Notes under the pieces: model-generated | What the model saw: the letters and a program-made list of their open reading frames with translations, nothing else | Told to the model about the DNA's origin: nothing | Database searches by the model: none | Made by a program: the position numbers and the translations under genes | Shown: one piece after another, positions 21,401-30,605 of the stretch | How positions within the stretch are numbered: position 1 is the first letter of the stretch | How the letters are laid out: the number at the start of each line of letters is the position of its first letter | Assembly (NCBI GenBank): GCA_039602395.1 | Contig: JBCNJP010000027.1 | Location: forward strand, 113,128,354 to 113,192,353 | Length of the DNA stretch: 64,000 nt | Source of the DNA: Deinandra increscens subsp. villosa | Taxonomy: Eukaryota > Streptophyta > Magnoliopsida > Asterales > Asteraceae | Reading direction: 5' to 3'

Positions 21401-21846
21401 AGAACGGAATCTCTTTCGGATGCCTTAGACAAGAAACATTGACCTGCGACCGTTGCCTTTGCTGAATTCATGTCGAGCATGTACAAATTTGAGAATCTTG
21501 GTGCCCGCATAATCACAAACTCATCAGGAATCTTGAATTCAGGCTTCAGAATTAAGCATTCACTCCCTGTGAAAGCCGTTGTGAACTGCTTATCACAAAT
21601 CTGGGAGACGCTTAGAAGATTATATTCTAACTCTTGCACATATTCAACTTTGTCAAATGTGACAGCACCGTTCGAAAGTTTACCAATACCGGTTACCTGA
21701 CCTCCTTTGTTTCCAGCAAACGTTACTTTACCTCCATCGAAGTGTTTAACATCATGCAACAAAGAAATGTCTCCGGTCATGTGCCGAGATGCTCCGCTAT
21801 CAACAACCCAGATGTTATTCATCAGTTGTCGCGAAGATCCCTGCAT
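18442..21846 (-). CDS. pol: Copia Pol polyprotein (E)
   Basis: 1134 codons, intact. Order is that of Ty1/copia. Protease: VVDSGASRHMTG at residues 14-25. A GAG-pre-integrase zinc region follows (HRRMGHIHYRKM, CVSCKKGKQ). The integrase core has DLFGP, SDNGTEF and ERKNRTI carrying the D, D, E residues. Reverse transcriptase has YAPVARIEAIRIFLA and the catalytic YVDDIIFG at about 19390-19365. RNase H has AYTDSDYGG and STAEAEYIAA. It makes, cuts and integrates the element cDNA. Its frame is shifted against gag, and its ATG lies 17 bases after the gag stop, inside ATGCAG. This could be re-initiation, frameshifting, or splicing at that CAG. A full-length pol of this kind could also serve the pol-less copia elements F and G nearby. 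Confidence 0.95.
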   Translation of the reverse strand: MQGSSRQLMNNIWVVDSGASRHMTGDISLLHDVKHFDGGKVTFAGNKGGQVTGIGKLSNGAVTFDKVEYVQELEYNLLSVSQICDKQFTTAFTGSECLILKPEFKIPDEFVIMRAPRFSNLYMLDMNSAKATVAGQCFLSKASERDSVLWHRRMGHIHYRKMNELVRRGLVEGVPKQQFVFNDICVSCKKGKQKRKSHPLKKHHSIDVPLELLHMDLFGPVNRESISGNWYCLVVTDEYSRYSWVDFLVSKDETSRILLNLITTLESLYKLKVRRIRSDNGTEFKNVAVRTFCMEKGIVHEFSTPYTPQQNGVAERKNRTIIETARTMLADAQLPVPFWTEAVNTACYVLNRVLTVKRLGKTCYELLKNRKPNLNYLEPFGCPCTVLAAAGKFDDKVFEGLFVGYSNQKKRVFNKQTGMVGEYLHVDFQSYTLPPRGVGPDWLFDYKTLFENLESIPEVSDEQLTRVFIELQDDTPVLNIQTLPTPIVPVADEYLTETSNDTTIAADEMSSEDDSEFHEAVSHQVEIPVQQPDPQVESTSNEGDVNVTDNVVVEEDPVPDLPETVVVPINQTLRINTIHPQDNIIGDLNEGVRTRHQIESSALLSILESGVQEEAFHSCFISQTEPKNVNEALLDGSWIEAMQEELLQFKKLGVWHLEDLPEGSKEPCGTRWVYKCKRDDRGVIVRNKARLVVQGFSQEEGIDFNEVYAPVARIEAIRIFLAFAAHRGFKVFQMDVKSAFLYGKVKEEVYVKQPPGFFDPDYPEKVYKLDKALYGLHQAPRAWYETLSTYLLDNGFKRGLVDPTLFCRKTGEDLLLVQIYVDDIIFGCSNEQLSRDFEKLMQTKFEMSSMGEMSFFLGLQVQQSDQGIFIHQTKYVKDVLTRFKVEDVRIPGTPIQLSHGLCPDEDGEKVDVTRYRAIIGSLMYLTASRPDIMFAVCLCSRYQAAPRVSHMNAVLRILAYLKGNSDLGIWYPHDDKFDLSAYTDSDYGGCKINFKSTTAGCQFLGDRLVSWQCKKQTSVATSTAEAEYIAAASCCSQVLWIQQQMRDYGLKFLTTPIYIDNSAAICITKNPVHHSKTKHIEIRYHFIRDCFEKHLIDLQKIHTDFQKADLFTKAFDKTRFRYLLQINGIQKLPS

Positions 21847-21867
21847 AAATTAAGACAAAAGATTAGT
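21841..21867 (-). promoter_or_regulatory. Branch-point and splice-acceptor-like sequence between gag and pol (E)
   Basis: AACTAAT (21867-21861), which contains the gag stop codon, is followed by a pyrimidine-rich run and ATGCAG (21846-21841). The spacing of about 20 bases is right for a plant 3' splice site. F has the same arrangement (CTACTAAT, then TCTGCAG). Confidence 0.45.
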
Positions 21868-24800
21868 TTCGGGACGTACCCAAGCCTGAAGCTTTGGGTC
21901 GACCGTCATCTTCAACAAAATCTTTACCTGCCATGGACTTAGGTTTTTGTCCATCAGTTACAAAACCCTTGGAGCTTGAAGCAGAATTTTTCAAAATCGA
22001 TTTTGTCTTAGAAAATTCTTTTTCCGATTTCTTTTCATTTTTATGAAAATCTGATGATTTTTCATTAGAATGAATTCTGCCTTGCTCATCCACAAATCTG
22101 ACCTTTTTCTTAGTATCAGTTTGATAGCCTTCAGACATGTCGTCAGACTTTTCTGTGTCAGATTTAGTGGATTTGGGTTTCTTCAACGGGCAAGTCCGAT
22201 ATGTATGACCGCGAGTTTTGCATTTAAAACACTTTCGTTTATCAATAATGACCTTTTCACTCGCGTCATCATCCACCTCGGACTCAACCACCCGGTTTTG
22301 GAATTTGGGTTTAACACCCTTCTTTGTAACATAACGATGTCCAAATTCATCGTTACGTCCTGAATCATATCCAGACACATTCCCTGAAAACTCATCATAA
22401 AAATGATGATCTCTAAAATTCTGAGATCTATTCCTATACCCACCAAACCTTGAATTATATTCACTCTGACCTTCAAAATCAACCCTTTTTGAACTTCTTC
22501 TAAAACCAGATTGATTTGGTCCACAACCAAACTCATCATAAAACCCTTCATCATTATAGAATTGAGACCTTTTAACAAATGGACTAGGTTTTCTGAAATT
22601 TGATTGTTTTTTATCATAAAAAACTTTCGGTGGTGGTGTTTGAACAATTGGTTTTGATGTTTTCTTGTTCTTCACACTATTTACCAACCCAGACTCAGAC
22701 TCAGATTGAAATGTGTCCATTACATTAGCACCACTGCTATTTCCCTTCCTAATGGGCACATTTCTCACTTTGGGATCATATGCTGGATCATATTTACATG
22801 AGAAAATTTGATCGATTAAATTTGGGTTCACCATATCTAACGGAAAATCTTTGTCACTATAAACTCTATTGGAACCCTTTAACCGATATGTTACCCATGG
22901 TTCAACCTTGTCACAGTCGGTGTCCAAAGTAGAATTGTGAGCCTTGGCATTTGTAGGTTTCAAAATTTTCGGAGAAAAACCTTTTTCAACAGTTTTAGAT
23001 TTAGCCGAGGACTCAAATCCGACTCCACCGTACTTAGACTTCTTACCTGTAACAGATTTGCTCCGAGCAATCTGCTTTTGTTCGTATGCACTCAGTTTGG
23101 AAAGCTCAGATTTAATTGTTGGAAAATCATGTTTGGAGATTAAATTTTTATGATCTGGCTTACCAACTTTAGACTGAGTATGCACCGAACTTTCAACATC
23201 AGTCTCCGACACTAAGTCATCAACTTTGTCAAAATCAGAAACATCATAAAAAAGCTCATCAACTGTTGAATCCAAAATGGATTTTTCAGTTGAAACTTTA
23301 TCTAAATTGCTTTGTTCAGCTTGATTAAAAACATCTACCTTCTCCTCAGATGAAGGACCCAGTGTGATATTCACCGGAGATGGGACTTTACTAAGCTTGC
23401 CAGAAACATCTTCTTTTTCAGTTTTATACAAAAAGTTTGTGAAAGAAGATGACATTTGAACAGAATCTAATTTTTGTTTTAACTCAAAAACCTCGATTTT
23501 CAAATCAGCGACAAGTTTGTTACTAGCAGCTAAATCCTTCTGAACAGACACGAGCAATTCAGACTGATTCGAAAAATCAAATTTTTGCAAACGCAATTGC
23601 TCATGTACTGACAGTAATTCCTGGGTTGTCCCCTCCCATCTTTCCTTGTAAATGTTTTTATCAGCTTTTGCTACTGCCAGAAGATCATTTAATTTTGTCT
23701 TCTCGTCTAAGAGCACGCTCTTAGCAGTAGCAAAATCGTCACATGATTTACACATTGAAGGATATGAGATTACCTTTGAAGAGTCGGCCATCAGAGCAAC
23801 AGTTTCAGTAAGATTGCTCCTTTTCAATGAACCGATTTCCTGTTTCAGACTTGAATTTTCATCAGTAATTTTCTGCATATCCCTCTGCAATGCAAGCATC
23901 TTATCAGCGATCTCAAGAGCATTCTGTTGTGCTTTTTCATATCTCTCTTTCAGCGGAAGACTCTTCTGATAAAGATTTTCAAAATCATTTGCTGCATCAA
24001 CTGCTTCGGCTTTCGCTGCATCGCATTCTCGAATCAATGCCTCCTTCTCATCAGTCAGAAGTTTAATTTGCTTTTCTAACAAAAGAATTGCATCAGATTC
24101 GATCTTTTCAGACACATCAGCCATAAATGCAAATTTTTCTTCATTCACAGACTTATGATCACTCCTAAAGTTCAAGACTTCATCACCATCAGTCATTCCA
24201 TCAAAAGTTTCCTCAGTTTTCTCATCATGCACTTCTTCTTCATTGTCAGTTGATTCAGTCAAAGTTTCTTCATCCTGCACATGAGTAACAATTAAAGCAG
24301 AAGAATCAGCAAACTGATTTCCCCAATTATATGTTTTATCAACTTGAGAAACAAGTGCTTTTGTGGATTCAGATTTGGAACTAGAAGTACTCCCTGAACT
24401 CGATGAAGTGTTAGATCCAGAAACATTTGATTTTGGAGTAAACTTCTGATATTCTTGTTTCTTTGGCTGCTGACATTCACGAGCAAAATGACCAAAATTG
24501 GAACAATTGTAGCACCTGACTTTGGATTTATCAAATCCAATCCTGCCTCCAGAATTCAAATCCTTTCGTCCAGTTTTCTTCAAAAATCTTTTTACTCTTC
24601 TTGCCAACATAGCAAACTGCCAGTTTATGTCCATCAACTCCAAATCATCAGGATCCACCTGATCATAGTCTTCTTCAGTCAACTCAGCATTACTGACATT
24701 TCCAGTTATCAACCCATAATATGATGACACTAATGCAGAAACAAGAGCCATGTAATCTTCAGTGGTAGATACCGACATAGCCATCTTTCCCGTGTTCACC

Positions 24801-25717
24801 AGATTACTTGCTGGGATTGACGTACCACTAATTCCAGAACTATAATTGTAATCAGCACTTTGTGAGCCTGACCCAGTTCCCGAACTTGAAACATATCCTG
24901 GTAAATTTCCAGCCACAAATGCTGTAGCAGGTGCAGAACTGGTTATCTTAGCTGATTTCCCAGAAATAGTTGCTGCATTTGACCCATAATAGACATCTGG
25001 ATTCTGAACTGCTGCTGGAGTAGTGTTAACATTCTTCATTTCTAAATCACGAGCTTGCAGTTTACCCAAAAGCTTCACAAAAGTCAAATCAGCATAGTCT
25101 TTGTCATTCATGATCATCAAAACATATGACTCCCATTTTGATGGCAAACCTTCCAACAATTTTTCCTTCAGCTCTTCGTCATCTTTCTTAATTTGGACAT
25201 TATCCATTTCAGACAGTAAATGACAATATCTCGAAATTAGCTCAGGAACGCCCTCGCCATCAAAATGTTTGAAGTTGTCGAATTCTTTGTTAAGCACCTT
25301 CTTCTTGCTTTTCTTATACTGTTCATTGCCCTCACACCTCTCTTTCAGAGTTGTCCATAACTCATGAGAGTGTTTGCAACTTTTGAATTGATGTAATAAT
25401 TCCTTTGGCAAAGCTTGAGTGATTAAACCGTACGCTTTCTGTTCACGAACAAAATCAGCTTTCTGTGTAAGATCCAAATTTCGTTGCATAATGGGAACAT
25501 TATTAACGCCAACAGGATACACATATGGTGCATCCATAGCAATCCATAGATCTGGATCCGTTGTTCCGATATATGCCTCAAATCGTTTCTTCCAGTTTGC
25601 ATAGTCTTCAAATTTAAGCAACTTTGGAACTTTCTGAGTTGTTCCAATTTCATTGTCATAATTGAGTAAAGTTTGCATCTGCGTTTGAATAGCAGCAAAC
25701 GCGTTATAGTCCGACAT
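21863..25717 (-). CDS. gag: Copia Gag, long form (E)
   Basis: 1284 codons, intact, ATG at 25717 giving MSDYNAFAAIQ; F and G start with MSEF at the matching place. Residues 20-250 form the copia capsid-like domain (UBN2-type: VPKLLKFEDYANWKKRFEAYI, split at the final I, then LLHQF and EFDNFKHF). A first zinc knuckle CYNCSNFGHFAREC is at about residue 400. From about 520 to 760 there is a long coiled coil (repeated Glu, Lys and Leu). A Lys/Ser-rich middle follows, then Arg/Gly/Tyr/Phe-rich low complexity near 1050-1110. A second knuckle CFKCKTRGHTYRTC is at about 1163. Typical copia Gags are near 300-650 residues with one knuckle, so this is very long. It packages the RNA in the cytoplasm. Confidence 0.93.
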   Translation of the reverse strand: MSDYNAFAAIQTQMQTLLNYDNEIGTTQKVPKLLKFEDYANWKKRFEAYIGTTDPDLWIAMDAPYVYPVGVNNVPIMQRNLDLTQKADFVREQKAYGLITQALPKELLHQFKSCKHSHELWTTLKERCEGNEQYKKSKKKVLNKEFDNFKHFDGEGVPELISRYCHLLSEMDNVQIKKDDEELKEKLLEGLPSKWESYVLMIMNDKDYADLTFVKLLGKLQARDLEMKNVNTTPAAVQNPDVYYGSNAATISGKSAKITSSAPATAFVAGNLPGYVSSSGTGSGSQSADYNYSSGISGTSIPASNLVNTGKMAMSVSTTEDYMALVSALVSSYYGLITGNVSNAELTEEDYDQVDPDDLELMDINWQFAMLARRVKRFLKKTGRKDLNSGGRIGFDKSKVRCYNCSNFGHFARECQQPKKQEYQKFTPKSNVSGSNTSSSSGSTSSSKSESTKALVSQVDKTYNWGNQFADSSALIVTHVQDEETLTESTDNEEEVHDEKTEETFDGMTDGDEVLNFRSDHKSVNEEKFAFMADVSEKIESDAILLLEKQIKLLTDEKEALIRECDAAKAEAVDAANDFENLYQKSLPLKERYEKAQQNALEIADKMLALQRDMQKITDENSSLKQEIGSLKRSNLTETVALMADSSKVISYPSMCKSCDDFATAKSVLLDEKTKLNDLLAVAKADKNIYKERWEGTTQELLSVHEQLRLQKFDFSNQSELLVSVQKDLAASNKLVADLKIEVFELKQKLDSVQMSSSFTNFLYKTEKEDVSGKLSKVPSPVNITLGPSSEEKVDVFNQAEQSNLDKVSTEKSILDSTVDELFYDVSDFDKVDDLVSETDVESSVHTQSKVGKPDHKNLISKHDFPTIKSELSKLSAYEQKQIARSKSVTGKKSKYGGVGFESSAKSKTVEKGFSPKILKPTNAKAHNSTLDTDCDKVEPWVTYRLKGSNRVYSDKDFPLDMVNPNLIDQIFSCKYDPAYDPKVRNVPIRKGNSSGANVMDTFQSESESGLVNSVKNKKTSKPIVQTPPPKVFYDKKQSNFRKPSPFVKRSQFYNDEGFYDEFGCGPNQSGFRRSSKRVDFEGQSEYNSRFGGYRNRSQNFRDHHFYDEFSGNVSGYDSGRNDEFGHRYVTKKGVKPKFQNRVVESEVDDDASEKVIIDKRKCFKCKTRGHTYRTCPLKKPKSTKSDTEKSDDMSEGYQTDTKKKVRFVDEQGRIHSNEKSSDFHKNEKKSEKEFSKTKSILKNSASSSKGFVTDGQKPKSMAGKDFVEDDGRPKASGLGTSRN

Positions 25718-25735
25718 GATTGAAATTGAAAAATT

Positions 25736-26015
25736 TGAATTCTGCTCCGAACTAGCTCCGAACTCGACACACCCTCCGAACTAGCTCCGAACCTTCACCG
25801 AACTGAAAGACAAAGTCCGAACTCTCAACGAACGTAACTCCGAACTCAGAAACTCCGATCTTACTCCGATCCTAGTCCGAACTCCCTCCGAGACAGAAAA
25901 ACCTCCGAACTCTCACCGATAGGACTCCGAACTCTCACCGAATCAGGAAACTGACCGAACTTCACTCCGAACTTGGAATTCGGAGCGGTTTCACCGAACT
26001 TGGAGTTCGGCCGAA
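25736..26015 (-). repeat. 5' leader word array of E
   Basis: About 14 copies of CCGAAC in 280 bases on the plus strand (so GTTCGG in the RNA), at roughly 20-base spacing. Variants are CTCCGAACT, GTCCGAACT and CACCGAACT. It lies between the primer site and the gag start. The same word is in the LTR next to the TATA box. Confidence 0.85.
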
Positions 26016-26214
26016 CGTAAATTCAGAAAAATTTTGAATCTCAACAGAAATCACTCAGAACTGAACTTCTAACACTCAAACGAACACTAGAACTCAGAAA
26101 CAACGAATTTTGACGCAAAACATAGTGTTTTTCACGTAAAATTCCAGAAAGCAACACGAAAACGAACTTTGATTCAACGTTTCGCAACAATTCGAACCAA
26201 ACAGCACCAGAACA

Positions 26215-26226
26215 GCTCTGATACCA
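26215..26226 (-). other. Primer binding site of E (initiator tRNA-Met)
   Basis: Minus-strand TGGTATCAGAGC, two bases after the 5' LTR end. This is the standard copia primer site complementary to initiator tRNA-Met. Confidence 0.9.
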
Positions 26227-26228
26227 CT

Positions 26229-26586
26229 TGAAAGTGCCTGGATACGGATCGGTTTGGACGAATTGATCGAATACAAAACGTAATCAAATGAGAATCAACA
26301 CACAAAACGTAAATAAACTCAATCTCTTATTGATAGAGAATCAGAGTTACAGAGAATTACACAGAGACAACTCACAGACAAGTTCGCTCAAACTCTCTCA
26401 GAAACTTACAAAATACAAAGACACAAATCTATTTATAGACCTACGGACGTCCGAACTCCATAGCATGTCCGAACCCCAGGTTCGGCCAAGGCTCGGCCAG
26501 GGTTCGGCCGGAGTTCGGCCAACAGACCTAAAACAAAACATTGTGTCTTCGATCGATCCAGCTCATTGCCATTTCGTGTATCAACA
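26229..26586 (-). repeat. 5' LTR of element E (358 bp)
   Basis: Identical by eye to 12652-13009. The target duplication GAATA follows at 26587-26591. Confidence 0.93.
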
Positions 26587-27003
26587 GAATACTTTCTGAT
26601 TTACCGAGTCTACCAAGCATATCAAACAATGATCTTATGGCCCTTTCATCTACTCTATTCATGAGTCAGACACGTAAGCCAATGTACCATCATTTCCCAA
26701 TAATCAATTTCTCACAATTTTATATATTTGGCATGTATTCACCCTTCATTATATATTTGGCATGTATTCACTTTCTCCCCAAAACATGCATTTTTCAATT
26801 ACCCCCCCCCCCCCCCTTACTTACAATTCTCCCCCTTAAAATGAAAACACTATTTTTGGATTTTCATTTTACACAAAAACAAGACTCTATTTTTGGGTTT
26901 TTGAGAAAAACATTGTAAACAAAGTAAAGTGATCAATCAACACGGATACGATGCAATTTTAGAATTCAGAAGATTTGCAGGTTAGAAAAATTTATCATGA
27001 AAT
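26587..27003 (-). other. Noncoding tail of G next to its gag
   Basis: It follows the end of G gag on the minus strand. It holds a purine tract (TTAAGGGGGAGAA, 26839-26827) like the one after gag in F, a C15 run at 26802-26816, and a tandem repeat of about 32 bases (TATATTTGGCATGTATTCAC) at about 26722-26775. E is inserted at its left border. Confidence 0.7.
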
Positions 27004-30000
27004 TTAACTTAAGTAGAGTACTCCTCCATCAACAACTTTGCAATCGTCAATAGGTCTTCTAGAAGTACCCAGCACACTGGTCAAACTAATTAGTCCAAAA
27101 AAATGACCCGAAGCGGATCGCTTCTGGTCGACCAGTGTCCTTATTTTGCTTAGAAACCACCTTAGGTTTCCATTGTTGTTGTTTTGGTAATTCAGATTTT
27201 GATGAAACAATCACAGGTGACTGTGATGATGAACCTACACTTTGAATCTTTGTAACATTGGAACAAAACGTTTCTGTTTATGAAAGAATGTAGATTTAAT
27301 TTCATCAAAAACTCTGCCTTGTTCATCAAAGAACTTTGGTGTGGCAGATTTACCAAAAACTGATTTCTTGTGAAATCTTTGGGGTGAATCAGCAGGTGAT
27401 GGTCAATCTTTTGCCATATGCCCTGAACGACGGCAAATATAACATATCCTTGCTGTTTTGTCCCATCTTTGATGTACTTGTGAAGAACACACATGAATAT
27501 CTCTAACATGATCAGAATGAGAGTCATATACCTGATAACGATGATCATGCACCCATTTGGATGTAGGACTTCGAGATTGAGAACTTTCAGAAGAAATATC
27601 AGCTTTCACAAATACTTCAGAAATTTTCCGAGCATCCACGCAGTGAAGAGGAAATTCCTTGTCAGAAAAGAGCTGCTCAGAACCTTTGAGCTTGTAAAAT
27701 CTCTCAGGTAGTACTTTATCAGCTTTAAAAATATCTTTCTTCGCTTGCTTCATCTTAATCTTCTTTAAATTTTGTGCTTCAGATGCTGGAAACTCTTCAG
27801 CTACAACTTTCTTCTCTTGAAAACCCAAACCAACATACTTTCCAGATCCTTTCACCTCCGATGTAGAATGTCCATTCTTTGCTAAACGAGAAAACTCAGC
27901 TTTTACTTCAGTGACATTCTTTTGATCATAAAAAATATGTTCATCAATCTCAGGTTGAGACAGAATCTTGTCAGTAGAAGTAGCCGACTTTTCATTATCA
28001 ACAGATGATGATTCCGATACAAACTTTGGTGCAGGAGAAACTTCGGATTTCTTTTCCTTCTTTTTCTTATTCTTCTTATTTTTCGTCTTCAGCACAACTT
28101 TCTCATCCTCAGCAGTAGATGACGAAACCTTTGAATAATCAAATTCATTAACTTGTTCCTTCACTTCTTTGACAGCTTCTTTGAAATAAGCAGGGGGTGA
28201 AGCAGTCTTATCAAACATTTTCTCAAAATTTTCATCGTTATCTAAGAAGCTTGTGAAAACCTGAGAATTTGAAACATTGTTGAGTAATCGATTAGCATCA
28301 AGAACTTGAATTTTCAGATCAGAAATTTTCTGTTGAGCCTTAGCAAATTCCTTTTCTTTAGCAATCAATCGCTTCGCAACCTTATGAGTTTCAAATTTTT
28401 GTAAGCAAAGATTATCAAGTCCTGCATGTAACTCCTTTTTCAATTTATCCTCATATCTCTTTTGAATTTCTAAATTTGCAGTTTGAACTTTATTCACACG
28501 AACCAACTCTCGCTTTTCATCCAGCAACTTTCCCATGTCAACTTGATATGTTTCAATCTTAGCAGTTGATTCTTCAACATTCTTTGTAAGCAGATCAAGT
28601 TTGACTTTTGATTTATCAAACAAATTCTGAAAATCAGTAGCTGTATCTTCAGCTTCATCCTTCCATTTCTTTACATCTTTTACCAACTCATCCCGTTCTT
28701 CACAAATCTTAGCCTTTGAAATTTCAACATTCTTTTTATCTTGCTTCAAAACTTCCAAAATCTCATTCAATGTTTGGATTTCCATGGTCAAATACTCATT
28801 CTTTAAAGTCAACTTCTTGCCGTGTTCTTTAGAAATTTCCAACTCTGAATTAATCACATCAAACCCCTCAGACAGTTGTTGAACTTTATTCATCAATAAA
28901 GCATTTTCTTTCATCAAACTCTCCAAATTTTCAGCAGATTCATAAGAACTTGGAATTGAACTAGTATCGGAACTAGTTTCTGAACAAAAATCTTCTTATT
29001 GATCATGCGTAACTATCAATGCAGATGAATCATACCCAAACTGTTGACCCCAATCATATACACCATCATTTTGAGCAATCAAAGTAGTGGTCTTGCTTGT
29101 GTTACTAGTAGATGGTTGAGTAAAACCAGGCTTTGGTGATATAGGAACAACAGACTTATTTGCATGTGCCTGATGACAATCTTTAGCAAAATGTCCAAGT
29201 TGTGAACATTTATAACACTTTAATTTGGACTTGTCAAAACCCAACTTATCACCAGAAATATTCCTTCCATGCTTCTTAAAGAATCTTTTAGATCTTTGAC
29301 ACAACATAGCATATTGCCAAGATACATCCAATTCGGTTAGTTGATCATCATCAAGAGCATCAAGATCCTCACTGGTTAACTTTGCATCAGCAACATTTTT
29401 TAGAATCAATCCAAAGGATGATGAAATCAACGCAGAAATCATTTTGGCACAATCATCGGTTGATTCCGCTGAAAAAGCATTTTGACTTGAAAAATTTGGA
29501 ATTGTAAAATTGCAACCTCTTGAAGAATTATTATCAGAATTTCCTAAAGCTCCAGCTATAAAAGCAACACTTGGTGCTGTATTCTGATTTGGTTTAGACT
29601 TTGCACTCATGCTTGCACTATTTTCACCATGATACAACTCAGGATGTTGCAAGGTAGCGGTTGACATCTTTGAGTTTAACATTTCCATTTCTCGAGCATG
29701 AAGTTTTCCAGTAAGCTCGTGAAATGTCATTGCAGAATAATCCTTTTCATGAGTGAGTAACAAAACATAATTTTCCCACTTTTCAGGTAATGCTTCCATG
29801 ATCTTTTCTTTTAAATCTGCATCAGATTTTTCAATTCCAACAACCTTCAATTCACTAATCAAATGTGAAAATCTTGAAACTAGAGCAGTAATGTTTTCAT
29901 TGTCATAATTTTGAAAGTTATCAAATTCTTTGTTCAAGACTTTCTTTCGACTCTTCTTATAATCAGCATTTCCTTCACATCTTGCGGATAAGGCATCCCA

Positions 30001-30357
30001 CAATTGCTTAGATTTCTTGCAAGTACTAAATTGATGAAGCAATTCAGTAGGTAAAGCCATAGTAAGATAACCATAAACTTTCTTTTCAAGCTCATAACTT
30101 TTTCTTTCATCACCATCGAAGTCTTGAATTTCTTTAAGATCTCCATCTTCCATTGGTCGTTCATACAACTTTCGAATTGGAATCCATAAATCAATGTCAT
30201 TTGTGCTAATATAAGCAGAAAATCGTTTCTTCCAATTTTGATAATCTTCAAGTTTTAACAATTTGGGAACTTTCTGACTTGTTCCAATTTCATTGTCAAA
30301 ATTTAGCATGGTTTGCATGGCACTTTGCATTGCAGCAAACGCGTGAAATTCCGACAT
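27004..30357 (-). pseudogene. gag: Copia Gag of element G, with two stops
   Basis: Start ATG at 30357. The capsid domain is well kept (VPKLLKLEDYQNWKKRFSAYI, split at the final I, then PTELLHQFSTCKKSKQLWDA). The first knuckle CYKCSQLGHFAKDC is at about residue 385. A TAA at 28998-28996 stops the frame, which then runs on in the same frame through a long coiled coil to the second knuckle CYICRRSGHMAKD, where a TGA replaces the final Cys (27405-27403). A frameshift follows. At the end a short pol start remains (SRRPIDDCKVVDGG, then unrelated codons to 27004). It aligns with the protease start of E (VVDSGA), so pol was deleted from inside the protease site onward. This protein would have been about 1,100 residues, like F. 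Confidence 0.85.
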
Positions 30358-30605
30358 CGTTGAAAATTTGAATCTGCTGGCCGAACCTGCTCCGATCCCA
30401 TCACCAACCTCCGAACTCTGTCCGAACCTAAATCAAAAGTCCGAACTATGTCCGAACCTGCTCCGAATCAGAATCAACAAGCCGAACTCCTAAACAACTC
30501 CGATCTATCTCCGAACCACCTCTGAACTCCGAACTTTGACCGAACTCTCACCGAATACACACCGAACGCTGACCGAACTTAAAGTTCGGAGCAGTTACTC
30601 CGAGC
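30358..30605 (-). repeat. Truncated 5' leader of G with CCGAAC array
   Basis: About a dozen CCGAAC or CCGATC words in 240 bases, like the leader of E. It ends at the junction with B near 30605; the primer site and LTR are missing. Confidence 0.75.

Larger units (their letters stand above)
12652..26586 (-). mobile_element. Complete SIRE/Maximus-like copia retrotransposon E
   Basis: Minus strand, 13,935 bp, flanked by GAATA at 12647-12651 and 26587-26591. LTRs of 358 bp are identical as far as I can read. In transcription order: 5' LTR, initiator-Met primer site, leader with repeats, gag (1284 aa), pol (1134 aa, protease-integrase-RT-RNase H), triple hairpin, a third ORF, purine tract, 3' LTR. 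A long gag and an ORF after pol are known for SIRE/Maximus-type copia elements. Identical LTRs with intact gag and pol make this a very recent insertion that may still be competent. Confidence 0.93.
11130..30605 (-). mobile_element. Gag-only copia element G, 5' truncated, hosting E
   Basis: Minus strand. The 3' LTR (11130-11468), purine tract, noncoding tail with three hairpins, and a gag with two stops are present. There is no integrase, RT or RNase H. Element E sits in its tail at GAATA. At the right end the leader stops abruptly near 30605 and B resumes; there is no 5' LTR and no primer site. The flank left of the LTR is ATGCG, and no ATGCG lies at the right junction. A deletion therefore removed the 5' end of G together with part of B. 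Confidence 0.85.

Noticed and set aside
30536..30605. N-terminal extension of the B integrase
   Set aside because: This part is the leader of element G read through by chance; it starts with TTG and consists of CCGAAC words.
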